Below, one piece after another: positions 53,870-61,931 of a stretch of DNA of 64,000 nt. Below the pieces are notes generated by a model that was not told where the DNA came from, ran no database searches, and saw only the letters and a list, made by a program, of their open reading frames with translations. The stretch covers positions 1 through 64,000 of the forward strand of contig NZ_SEON01000009.1 of NCBI RefSeq assembly GCF_004152845.1. Reading direction: 5' to 3'. The stretch is from Sphingobium fuliginis (GTDB lineage Bacteria > Pseudomonadota > Alphaproteobacteria > Sphingomonadales > Sphingomonadaceae). Within the stretch, counting starts at the first letter, position 1; each line of letters starts with the position of its first letter. Both the position numbers and the translations under genes were made by a program.

Positions 53870-56158
53870 TCACATCCGATAGTTCAGCGAGATGCCGACG
53901 GTGCGGAAGGACGTGGTCCCGAACTGGTGCCAATAGTCACCGCCCCCTGCCGCGTCGCCATAGGCACCGGCGACTGGATCGGCGGTGATCCAGGTGGGGA
54001 TCCGCTTGTCGAACAGGTTTCTGACGAAGAGGCTGGCATCGACGCTGTCACCGAACAGCTTGGCGCCGATGGACGCCCCGACAATCACCGAACCTCCGAT
54101 ACGCATCTGCGGATCGAGGTCCGCCGTGTAGCGGAATGCGCTACGATAATAGCCGTCCGCCTGGACGTAGATGGTGGCATCTGACGAAACCGCGGCCTCG
54201 TACCGTCCCGCGAGTGTCCCAGTCAGCTTGGGCGCAACGACCAACTGGTTACCGCTGACGTTCGTGGACCCGTTGGGCAAGCAGACATTGGTGCCCGACG
54301 TACCGGTCGGCTGGCCCGGGTAACAGGGAACCGACCCGAAGTTGCGATATTCCGCCCGATTGTAGGTAAGACCGCCATTGAAGGTCAGGCCATCAATCGG
54401 CAGGGCGCTGAATTCGAGTTCGACGCCCCGGGTGCGCAGGTCGCCTGCGTTGACGGTCCGGTAGGCCAGGGTGCTGCCTGCCAGAACCTGCGCCTGGTAT
54501 CCGGAGAAATCGGTCCGGAACAGCGCCAGGTTCAGCCGCAGCCGATTGTCCAGCAAGGTCGACTTGATGCCGATCTCGTAGCTTTTCGCGATTTCCTCGT
54601 CGACCGGTGTGACGGCTACCTGGTCGAAGGTCGGGCCCTTATAACCGCGAGAATAGGTGGCGTAGGCCAGGGTCTGGTTGTTGACCTCATATTGCAGACC
54701 GAGGCGGTAGGAGAAGTCGTCATTCTTCACTGCCACATTGTCGACGCCAAGGTCGGCAAGCGGGGCGAAGGCATTGGGGTTCGTCCGCGAACTGTAAAAG
54801 CGCAGCTCATCATGGGTGAAGCGTCCACCCGCCATGAGCTTGACCTTGTCCGTGATCGCCCACTGGCCTTCGGCAAAGGCCGCGGCCGATTTCGAGCGAG
54901 CCTGGAAATCGAGGACGACGCCAAGATTGCTCATCCCCGCGGGCGGCGCCGGAAGCAGCGTTTCGAGATTGCCCCCCTGGGTCAGGAACTCGCGCGCATT
55001 CACATAGAGATAATAAAGGCCGGCCTGGAAGGTGAAGGGACCGGTGCCGGGCGAGGTCAGGCGCAGTTCATTGGAGAACTGCCAATAATCCCGTCCACCC
55101 TGGTTCTGGTCGAACAGCGAAAGCGAGGTCGAGTCCGTGTCGAACTGGAGGCTGTCCTTGTAGCTGCGATAGGCAGTGATATTCGAAAGCGAATAGCCAT
55201 CGCCCAGGTCATAGCCCAGCGTTGCCTGGATTCCGCCCAAGTCAAAGCTGTTGGTCGTGCGGGCATTGCCCGAAACCAAGCCATTATCCTTTGAGGGGAT
55301 GACGCCGTCGGCGCGGCTGGCCGTGTCGATGACCCCGCCGGGCGCCGCGAAGCGACGGATCAGGACGCTGCCGCCAGGACCTTCCTCATGCGCGATGTCG
55401 GCCGCAACATAGAGTTGCAGGACATCGCCCTCGACCAGATATTTGGCCCGGGCGCCATATTCGGTGAGGCCGAGGTTCTCGGACTGGTAGACATTCTTCG
55501 CAAAGCCGTCCTGCCGGGTGACGAACCCGCTGACGCGCAATGCTGAATTGGACGACACTGGCACGTTGCCCGCCATTTCGAGCGTCGCCTCGTTCCCGGA
55601 AGTGACGGAGTTGGTCTTGCCCCAGGTGGCATGCGCAAGAAATTCCGTCTTGCCGATCTTCGGCTTGGCGGTGACGATGTTGATAAGGCCTGCAGACGCA
55701 TTCTTGCCGAACAACATGCCCTGCGGACCGCGAAGGACTTCGACGCGATCGAGGTCGAAGAACTGCACGACGCCCATCGACGGGCGGCTCATCACGACAT
55801 CATCGATGACGACGGCGACGCTCGATTCCACCTGGGGGCCATAGACGGCCGTACCGACACCGCGGATCGAGAAATTCTTGGCACCGACCTGGCTATTGAC
55901 GGTCTGCACCTGGAGGCTTGGGGCCAGCTGCGGCAGCTGGGCTGCCTCGAAAATCTGATGCTGCTCCAGTGCATCAGCGCTGGCAACACTCACGGCCACC
56001 GGCACCTTCTGCATGCTTTCACTGCGCTTTCGCGCGGTGACAACGATATCGGACAATCCGCCCGTGGCGACGCCCGTTTCCTGGGCGAAGGTTGGGATCG
56101 AACCGCAGAGCACCACGGCCGTTCCCCCCAAAAGCCAAAATCGAAGACTACCCATCAT
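53870..56158 (-). CDS. TonB-dependent receptor
   Basis: A 762-residue outer-membrane receptor. A signal peptide (about 1-26, ending TFA-QE) precedes the TonB-box/plug region DIVVTARKRSESMQKVPVAVSV and the plug motif FSIRGVG; the remainder is a 22-strand barrel ending in an aromatic-rich GISLNYRM. Start taken at 56158 (MMGS), with GGGGAG upstream. An operator palindrome lies 16-27 bases upstream. Sphingomonads use many such receptors for aromatic or plant-derived molecules. Upstream partner is the esterase gene; downstream is the MFS gene. Confidence 0.92.
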   Translation of the reverse strand: MMGSLRFWLLGGTAVVLCGSIPTFAQETGVATGGLSDIVVTARKRSESMQKVPVAVSVASADALEQHQIFEAAQLPQLAPSLQVQTVNSQVGAKNFSIRGVGTAVYGPQVESSVAVVIDDVVMSRPSMGVVQFFDLDRVEVLRGPQGMLFGKNASAGLINIVTAKPKIGKTEFLAHATWGKTNSVTSGNEATLEMAGNVPVSSNSALRVSGFVTRQDGFAKNVYQSENLGLTEYGARAKYLVEGDVLQLYVAADIAHEEGPGGSVLIRRFAAPGGVIDTASRADGVIPSKDNGLVSGNARTTNSFDLGGIQATLGYDLGDGYSLSNITAYRSYKDSLQFDTDSTSLSLFDQNQGGRDYWQFSNELRLTSPGTGPFTFQAGLYYLYVNAREFLTQGGNLETLLPAPPAGMSNLGVVLDFQARSKSAAAFAEGQWAITDKVKLMAGGRFTHDELRFYSSRTNPNAFAPLADLGVDNVAVKNDDFSYRLGLQYEVNNQTLAYATYSRGYKGPTFDQVAVTPVDEEIAKSYEIGIKSTLLDNRLRLNLALFRTDFSGYQAQVLAGSTLAYRTVNAGDLRTRGVELEFSALPIDGLTFNGGLTYNRAEYRNFGSVPCYPGQPTGTSGTNVCLPNGSTNVSGNQLVVAPKLTGTLAGRYEAAVSSDATIYVQADGYYRSAFRYTADLDPQMRIGGSVIVGASIGAKLFGDSVDASLFVRNLFDKRIPTWITADPVAGAYGDAAGGGDYWHQFGTTSFRTVGISLNYRM

Positions 56159-56173
56159 ATCTCCCCTACTCAT

Positions 56174-56185
56174 ATTAGCGCTAAT
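56174..56185. promoter_or_regulatory. LacI operator 1 (upstream of TonB receptor)
   Basis: The perfect 12-bp palindrome ATTAGCGCTAAT has the even symmetry and central CG of LacI/GalR operators. The same core recurs at 57200-57211 and 58435-58446. Confidence 0.8.
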
Positions 56186-56226
56186 TTTATTAAAGCTGAC
56201 TTGTTTTTTCGATCTTCCGCGGGCGC

Positions 56227-57135
56227 TCAGTCGAGCGCCCAGCGAACCGCTCGCGCGATGTCCCCGAAAGCCTCTCGGACAGCCGGAAGTTCGGCGGAAG
56301 CGGACAGGAACCCATGCGGGGCGCCAAGATAGCGTCGCGCCATTACCGGCACCCCCGCCTCGAGCAACCGACGCGCATAATCCTCCCCATCATCGCAAAG
56401 GGGATCAATTTCGGCGGTAAGGACGAACGCTGGCGGCAGGCCTGAGAGGTCACGGCAAAGATGGGGCGCCGCCTGCGGGTCGACCGCATCGGCCTCGTCG
56501 CGCAGATAGTTGCCCATGGCCCAGGCGACATCAGCAGTGGTGAGGCCCGGGGCATCCGCATGGCGCCGGAAGGAATCGCGCTCGCGCGAAAAGTCTGTGG
56601 CCGGGTAGATCAGGATCTGGAACGCAATAGCCGTACCTTCACGGCCACGTATACGCTGGGAGACGAGAGCCGCGAGATTGCCGCCAGCACTATCCCCGCT
56701 AATGATAACCCGACGCGGATCGCATCCAAGTGCCTCGCAATTGTCCAGCAACCACTCGACGGCAGCCTGGCTATCATCGGCCGCGGCCGGATATTTATGC
56801 TCAGGCGCGAGGCGATATTCAAAGCCGGCTACGACCGCGCCCACCGCTTCGGCGAGGCTCCGGCAGACATGGTCGTGGGTCTCTAGATCGCCGAAGGTCC
56901 ATCCTCCCCCATGGATAAAAATGAGGAGTGGGGCACCCTTGGCATTCTCCGGATAATAGATTCGAACAGGCATCTCTCCTGCCGGACCCGCGATCACGCG
57001 ATCCTCCACATGAGCAACTTGCGCTTTGGGCATGGAAGCCGAGGCTTCGCGCATCAACTGCCGGGATTCCTCCAACGGGATCTCGGTCAACGGAGCCTGG
57101 AGGACAAAAGCCTCGAACTGTGGGTCAAGCGGCAC
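56227..57135 (-). CDS. HSL-family alpha/beta hydrolase (esterase)
   Basis: A 302-residue esterase of the hormone-sensitive-lipase family: oxyanion motif HGGGW (about 75), nucleophile GDSAGGN (about 147), catalytic Asp in AEIDPLCDDG (about 243) and His in GAPHGF (about 273). No signal peptide, so cytosolic. GTG start 57135 follows AAGGAGA with a good 7-base spacer; nearby ATGs are out of frame. It is divergent from lacI with an operator between, so part of the LacI regulon. Likely trims an ester of the imported substrate. Confidence 0.9.
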   Translation of the reverse strand: MPLDPQFEAFVLQAPLTEIPLEESRQLMREASASMPKAQVAHVEDRVIAGPAGEMPVRIYYPENAKGAPLLIFIHGGGWTFGDLETHDHVCRSLAEAVGAVVAGFEYRLAPEHKYPAAADDSQAAVEWLLDNCEALGCDPRRVIISGDSAGGNLAALVSQRIRGREGTAIAFQILIYPATDFSRERDSFRRHADAPGLTTADVAWAMGNYLRDEADAVDPQAAPHLCRDLSGLPPAFVLTAEIDPLCDDGEDYARRLLEAGVPVMARRYLGAPHGFLSASAELPAVREAFGDIARAVRWALD

Positions 57136-57197
57136 GCATCATCTCCTTGGTGATTCGCACCATCTAACAGTGCAGCAAAAGCCTTGCCAGCAAAATC

Positions 57198-57213
57198 ACA
57201 TTAGCGCTAATGT
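57198..57213. promoter_or_regulatory. LacI operator 2 (between esterase and lacI)
   Basis: A perfect 16-bp palindrome, ACATTAGCGCTAATGT, 62 bases upstream of the esterase start and 42 bases before the LacI-type gene. It allows control of the esterase and autoregulation of the repressor. Confidence 0.85.
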
Positions 57214-57255
57214 TTTTGTTGCATCGACACTGTCGGGTGCCGCTGTTATCGAGCC

Positions 57256-58368
57256 ATGTCCAAGAGGCAGGGTGAAGCCTGCTTGCAGATCAGATGCCTG
57301 GAGGTCGAGATTTCCGAAGCAACCACGACGGGTAGAGCACGGCGTAAGCGCGCTGGCGGCGTCACCATGAAGGATGTTGCCGATCGTGCGGGCGTCTCGC
57401 AGATGACCGTCTCCAGCATCCTCAATGGCCAAGGATCTTATCGCGACGCCACCAAGCGCGCCGTCATGGCCGCGATCGAGGAGCTTGGCTACACTCCGAA
57501 CCTGGCCGCCAAGCGCCTCGCAAGTGCTGCGGACAATCGAATTGGCGTGCTGCTGCTGACACCTGCGACACCATATATGCTTGCTGTCGTCACCGCAGCG
57601 GTGGAAGCCAGCGGCAATCTCGCCGCCCAGTTGCAGATCGAGCGATGGACCAGCCTGACCGATGCCTTTCTCGCGGTTCGCAAGCTCCTGGCTGCCGGCA
57701 CCCGAGGCGTCATCGTCCCACCACCGCTTTCGGCTTCAACGCAATTGCTCGACATGATCGCAGCAAGCGGCGCCATTCCTGTCAGCATCGCGCCTGGCGG
57801 CGCGCCGCCAGCGGCTCATTCTTGCGTATGGATCGACGACGAGGCCGCGACAGCCGAAATGACGTCCTGGCTGGTCGGCATGGGCCATCGCCGAATCGCT
57901 TTCATCACAGGCGATCCCGAACATGCTTCCACAGGCTTTCGCCTCGAGGGGTATCGAAGGGCAATGGAAGCGGCCGGGATCGATCCCTCCGACCAATTGG
58001 TCGTTCAGGGAGACTATAAATGGAAGTCGGGGCTTGAGGCAGCAGAGATGCTCCTTGGGCAAGCTGATCGCCCAACTGCGATCTTTGCGGGCAATGACGA
58101 TATGGCGGCAGCGGTCCTGTCATTCGCCCATGGCAAGGGCATCTCGGTGCCGGACGAGCTATCAGTCGTGGGCTTCGACGACACGGTTCTCGCAACGGCG
58201 GTCTGGCCAAAGATCACGACCGTCAAACAGCCCGTCGAACAGATGGTACAGCTAGGCGCCGAAATTCTGCTCAAGGAACTCCAGTCCGGCCGCAAGAGCC
58301 CGAAGATCGTCCATCGCCAGCTCGATTTCACGATCATGGCCCGAGAGTCTGCGGCCCCGCCTCGGTAG
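57256..58368 (+). CDS. LacI-family transcriptional repressor
   Basis: A 370-residue LacI/GalR regulator. The HTH (about 37-58) reads VTMKDVADRAGVSQMTVSSILNG, followed by the hinge helix PNLAAKRLAS and a periplasmic-binding-protein-like effector domain (about 95-350) with IAFITGDPE and FAGNDDMAAAVL motifs. An N-terminal extension of 35 residues precedes the HTH if ATG 57256 is right; family members usually start near the HTH, but no closer ATG with a good site exists. Likely controls three palindromic operators in this region; the ligand is unknown. Confidence 0.93.
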   Translation: MSKRQGEACLQIRCLEVEISEATTTGRARRKRAGGVTMKDVADRAGVSQMTVSSILNGQGSYRDATKRAVMAAIEELGYTPNLAAKRLASAADNRIGVLLLTPATPYMLAVVTAAVEASGNLAAQLQIERWTSLTDAFLAVRKLLAAGTRGVIVPPPLSASTQLLDMIAASGAIPVSIAPGGAPPAAHSCVWIDDEAATAEMTSWLVGMGHRRIAFITGDPEHASTGFRLEGYRRAMEAAGIDPSDQLVVQGDYKWKSGLEAAEMLLGQADRPTAIFAGNDDMAAAVLSFAHGKGISVPDELSVVGFDDTVLATAVWPKITTVKQPVEQMVQLGAEILLKELQSGRKSPKIVHRQLDFTIMARESAAPPR

Positions 58369-58432
58369 GGCGCGCGCAGCCAAAAATTTCCGCCTGCCCA
58401 AAAAAACCATCGACAAAGCTTCGTCACACAAT

Positions 58433-58448
58433 ACATTAGCGCTAATGT
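58433..58448. promoter_or_regulatory. LacI operator 3 (before catabolic operon)
   Basis: A perfect 16-bp ACATTAGCGCTAATGT, identical to operator 2, ending 20 bases before the DUF2848 ATG. At this position it would block transcription of the six-gene catabolic operon. Confidence 0.85.
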
Positions 58449-58468
58449 GATTCGCTGAAGGAGAGGTC

Positions 58469-59152
58469 ATGAGGGAGTTGAAGATCGTCTCGGACGATGG
58501 CGCAAAATCAGTGCCGTTCGAGCCGGAGCAGCTGGTCATCGCTGGGTGGACCGGGCGCGATGAAGCTGTGCTTGAGGCACATATTCAGGAATTGGAGGAG
58601 CTTGGGGTAAAGCGTCCAAGCTCGGTCCCTGTTTACTATCGCGTAGACCATGCGCTCCTATCGACCCGCCCTGCCATCCAGGTGGTTGGCCGCGAAAGCA
58701 GCGGCGAGGCCGAGGTCGTCTTGTTCAAGCATGAGGGCGCCCTCTATGTCGGCCTTGGGTCGGACCATACCGACCGGGCGCTTGAGGCTTTTGGGATCAG
58801 CCTATCCAAGCAGGCCTGCGCCAAGCCGATCGCCGCCTCGGCATGGCGCTGGCAGGATGTATGCGGACATTGGGACCAGCTGCAGCTCTCATCGCATACG
58901 GTCGAAGACGGCGAACAGTTCTACCAGCATGGTTCGGTGGCCGGGCTGCGTCGCCCGGACGAGTTGCTGGCGCTCTATGAACGCCAGCATGGCACAGTGC
59001 CGAACGGCTTCGCCATGTTCTGCGGCACGCTGCCGGTCTCGGGCGAAATTCGATTTTCCGATCGCTTCACCATTGTCCTCCATGACCCGGTCCTCGGACG
59101 TACTCTGCGGCATAGCTATGCGATCGAGGCACTGCCGGTGGCCGAAGCATGA
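58469..59152 (+). CDS. DUF2848 family protein
   Basis: A 227-residue cytosolic protein of DUF2848. The C-terminal PNGFAMFCGTLPVSGEIRFSD and FTIVLHDPVLGRTLRHSY resemble segments of fumarylacetoacetate-hydrolase-like proteins, where they form the barrel core. It starts after a strong GGAGAGG site and overlaps the amidase by 4 bases. DUF2848 genes commonly accompany amidases, so it probably acts on the same molecule. Reaction unknown. Confidence 0.8.
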   Translation: MRELKIVSDDGAKSVPFEPEQLVIAGWTGRDEAVLEAHIQELEELGVKRPSSVPVYYRVDHALLSTRPAIQVVGRESSGEAEVVLFKHEGALYVGLGSDHTDRALEAFGISLSKQACAKPIAASAWRWQDVCGHWDQLQLSSHTVEDGEQFYQHGSVAGLRRPDELLALYERQHGTVPNGFAMFCGTLPVSGEIRFSDRFTIVLHDPVLGRTLRHSYAIEALPVAEA

Positions 59153-60447
59153 TTGGCTGCGCCAGCCAGGTCCGCGTCGAGGAGGCGCTCGCAAGGCTCG
59201 ATAGCGATGCCATGCGCTTTGTCCTGACGACCAGGCTCGACGAGGAGGCAAGGGGATTTGCCGAAGCGGCAGACGCGCGCCGAGCCGCAAGATCGCGCGC
59301 GCCCTATCTGGGCATGCCGGTGACGGTGAAGGACAATTTTGACCTCATGGGGCATCCCACCACGGCAGGCTCGCGCCTCCTGGGCGACGCTCCCGTGGCT
59401 AGACGCGACGCTGTCGTCGTCCAGCGGCTACGCGCCGCCGGCTTCGTCCTGCTCGGCCGCACGAACATGACGGAGTTTGCCTTCTCCGGCCTTGGCATCA
59501 ACCCGCATTTCGGAACCCCGGCCAACCCTGCCTATCCCGGCGAGTGGCGTATCCCCGGCGGCTCATCCTCCGGCGCAGCCGTCTCGGTCGCGCTCGGTCT
59601 GACGCGGGTTGCGGTGGGCACTGACACAGGTGGGTCCATCCGCATCCCGGCTGCGCTCTGCGGAGTAACAGGCTTTAAGCCAACCGCGGCTGCCATCAGC
59701 CGGGATGGCGTCCTACCGCTCTCGACCACCCTCGACGCGGTCGGGATCATCGGCGAATCAGCCGCGGATTGTCGGGCACTCTTCGACGTGCTGCGCGATG
59801 TTCCGGGCAAGCCGTTCGCAGTGCCTGCCCATCGCATTCGCCTTGGCGTGGTCACCAATTATGTGATGGAGGGCGTCCAACCTGAGGTGGCAGGCCCGTT
59901 CCATGCGGCCCTTGCTCGGCTTGCGGCGGCAGGAGTGGCGATCGAGCCTATCGAACTGCCACCACTCGACTGCCTTCCGTCCCTTATGAAGGATGCGACC
60001 TTCCCGGCGAGCGAGGCCGCAGCCTGGCACCAACCCTATCTCGATGCGGGCAGGGGCGCCGAATATGACCCCAAGGTCCTGGCACGGATCGAGGCAGGAA
60101 ACAGGATGGGCGCGGCAGCCTATGCGCGCCTCGTCGAGGGCCGCAACGCCTTCATCGCCGACATGGCCGAGCATCTCAACGGCTTGCACGGCATCGTCTG
60201 GCCGACCGTACCCGCGCTCGCTCCCAACATCTCGGAACTTGAGGATGATTCGGCCTACCACGCCGCCAACGCCTTGATGCTGCGCAATTCCACGATCGCA
60301 AACCTGCTCGATGGCTGTGCGATCTCCCTCCCTTGCCCCGAGGCTGCACGCCCCGTGGGCCTGACCATCGCCGCCCTGGCCGGCTCGGACGACCTCCTCC
60401 TGGGGGTGGCCGAGACATGCCAGCGCGTGCTCAACCAGAAGGACTGA
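59149..60447 (+). CDS. Amidase signature (AS) family amidase
   Basis: A 432-residue amidase. The Ser-cisSer-Lys triad can be read: Lys in PVTVKDNFD (about 63), the first Ser in the GGSSSGAAVSVALG stretch (about 140), and the nucleophile in GTDTGGSIRIPAALCG (about 163). AS enzymes hydrolyse amides including aryl, indole or allophanate-type substrates. Coupled to DUF2848; the downstream monooxygenase suggests an aromatic amide, but the substrate is inferred. Confidence 0.92.
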   Translation: MIGCASQVRVEEALARLDSDAMRFVLTTRLDEEARGFAEAADARRAARSRAPYLGMPVTVKDNFDLMGHPTTAGSRLLGDAPVARRDAVVVQRLRAAGFVLLGRTNMTEFAFSGLGINPHFGTPANPAYPGEWRIPGGSSSGAAVSVALGLTRVAVGTDTGGSIRIPAALCGVTGFKPTAAAISRDGVLPLSTTLDAVGIIGESAADCRALFDVLRDVPGKPFAVPAHRIRLGVVTNYVMEGVQPEVAGPFHAALARLAAAGVAIEPIELPPLDCLPSLMKDATFPASEAAAWHQPYLDAGRGAEYDPKVLARIEAGNRMGAAAYARLVEGRNAFIADMAEHLNGLHGIVWPTVPALAPNISELEDDSAYHAANALMLRNSTIANLLDGCAISLPCPEAARPVGLTIAALAGSDDLLLGVAETCQRVLNQKD

Positions 60448-60451
60448 TGAT

Positions 60452-60841
60452 ATGCCCGTGACAAAAGAACATCGCGAATTCCACGCGATCGCCATGTCGG
60501 GAGACGGCTGGCAGCTGCCCGAGGGCTATAAGCCAGGCGGCGGCGTCGACGAGAAGATCCTGTCAGGAAGCCTTGACCCTGAACGGCAGCAGGGAAGCCG
60601 CACGCGTCTCCTGCGCTTTCAGCCTGGCGTATTCACCACCAAGCCCTTCGTGCATGACTATTGGGAGGAAGTTTTTCTCCTCGAGGGCGACCTCACCGTC
60701 GGCAATGACGAAGAAGGCAATGGTGGCGAAGCCTTTGTCGCCCCGACCTACGCCTGCCGTCCCCCCGGCGTCTACCACGGTCCCTTCAAGTCCGAGGGCG
60801 GCTGCCTGCTGCTTGAGATCCATTATTATGACCCGGCCTGA
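60452..60841 (+). CDS. Cupin-domain protein
   Basis: A 129-residue single-domain cupin. The first motif lies at FVHDYWEEVFLLEGDLTVG (about 68-86, H-x-x-E-E), the second at RPPGVYHGPFKSEGGC (about 107-122). The H/E set would bind one metal ion. Small cupins in catabolic operons are often dioxygenases or isomerases. Starts 4 bases after the amidase stop. Function within the operon unknown. Confidence 0.85.
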   Translation: MPVTKEHREFHAIAMSGDGWQLPEGYKPGGGVDEKILSGSLDPERQQGSRTRLLRFQPGVFTTKPFVHDYWEEVFLLEGDLTVGNDEEGNGGEAFVAPTYACRPPGVYHGPFKSEGGCLLLEIHYYDPA

Positions 60842-60890
60842 CCAAGCCGACGGCCGCCTGCACGCTAGGCAAGAAAGGCCAGCCCTGGAG

Positions 60891-61406
60891 ATGACCGCCA
60901 GCCGACCGGAACTGCTGGTCGACGGTTCTGATCAGTTACTGCGCAGGACAATCCAGGACGCTCTGGGCTTCAGCATCCACCTGCAGGAGCTGCGCGCAGG
61001 GCTGGGCCAAGCAGCCGGACTTTCGGGTCCGGCCTATTCCATCCTGGTCGCCGTCGAGCATCTCAGCCGACAGGGAGACATCGGGATCAACCTGCTGAGT
61101 GACTATCTCCACCTGTCGGGCGCCTTTGTTACCACGGAGGTGAACAAGCTGGTTGGCGCCGGACTGGTTGCCAAGGAGCCCCATCCAGCGGACCGCCGCC
61201 GGGTGGTCATGACATTGACCACGCAAGGACGGGGTTTGCTGGCGGCGGTCGGCGATCTGCAGCGCTCCGTCAACGACACCATTTTCGGTGCACTGGCACC
61301 GGGAGAGTTGCGCGCCCTTTCCGACAGCCTCGCCAAGCTCGTCGGGGGTTCGCAGGACGCCCTTGCACTGCTGCATGTCCAGGCCCGTCGAAGGAAGACA
61401 GCATGA
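60891..61406 (+). CDS. MarR-family regulator
   Basis: A winged-helix regulator; 171 residues from ATG 60891, or 192 from ATG 60828 inside the cupin gene. Core: LSGPAYSILVAVEHLSRQGDIGINLLSDYLHLS, recognition helix region VTTEVNKLVGAGLV and wing HPADRRRVVMTLT. It sits inside the operon, so it is under LacI control as well; it may sense an aromatic intermediate. The ATGA overlap with the reductase gene shows coupling. Confidence 0.88.
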   Translation: MTASRPELLVDGSDQLLRRTIQDALGFSIHLQELRAGLGQAAGLSGPAYSILVAVEHLSRQGDIGINLLSDYLHLSGAFVTTEVNKLVGAGLVAKEPHPADRRRVVMTLTTQGRGLLAAVGDLQRSVNDTIFGALAPGELRALSDSLAKLVGGSQDALALLHVQARRRKTA

Positions 61407-61912
61407 CGACACAACAGATGGCCGGCTTCGAAGCCCGCGCCTTTCGTGACGCCCTCGGTCAGTTCGCAACCGGCGTCACGGTCATAACCGCCGCAGCCGA
61501 TGGGCGCGAACCCATTGCTATGACAGTGAGTTCGTTCAACTCGGTCTCGCTCGATCCTCCGCTCGTTCTCTTCAGCGTCGGGCGCGAGGCGCCAAGCCTT
61601 TCCGACCTGCTTCAAGCCGAGACTTTCGGGATCAACATCCTTGGCGCCCGGCAAGCAGCCATATCCAACCAGTTTGCCGGGGGAAGACCCGACAAGTGGG
61701 CCGGCATTGATCCGATCACCGGGACTACCGGCTGCCCCTTGATCGAACCTTCCCTCGCGGCGTTCGAATGTCGGCATTTTGCGACCTACGATGGCGGCGA
61801 CCACGTCATCATCGTCGGACAGGTCCTGGATTTCCGGACCGAGCCCGAAACCACCCCCCTCATTTTCTTCCGCGGCGGATATCACGCGATCGCCTGCGGC
61901 CCGGCCCAATGA
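61403..61912 (+). CDS. Flavin reductase (HpaC-like)
   Basis: A 169-residue flavin:NAD(P)H reductase of the HpaC/RutF type. FMN/FAD-binding motifs: ATGVTVITAAADG (about 16), TVSSFNSVSLDPPLVLFSV (about 40) and FGINILGARQ (about 75). It supplies reduced FAD to the monooxygenase encoded 19 bases downstream, making a two-component hydroxylase. Start overlaps the MarR stop. Confidence 0.92.
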   Translation: MTTQQMAGFEARAFRDALGQFATGVTVITAAADGREPIAMTVSSFNSVSLDPPLVLFSVGREAPSLSDLLQAETFGINILGARQAAISNQFAGGRPDKWAGIDPITGTTGCPLIEPSLAAFECRHFATYDGGDHVIIVGQVLDFRTEPETTPLIFFRGGYHAIACGPAQ

Positions 61913-61931
61913 TGATCGAAAGGCACAAGAT

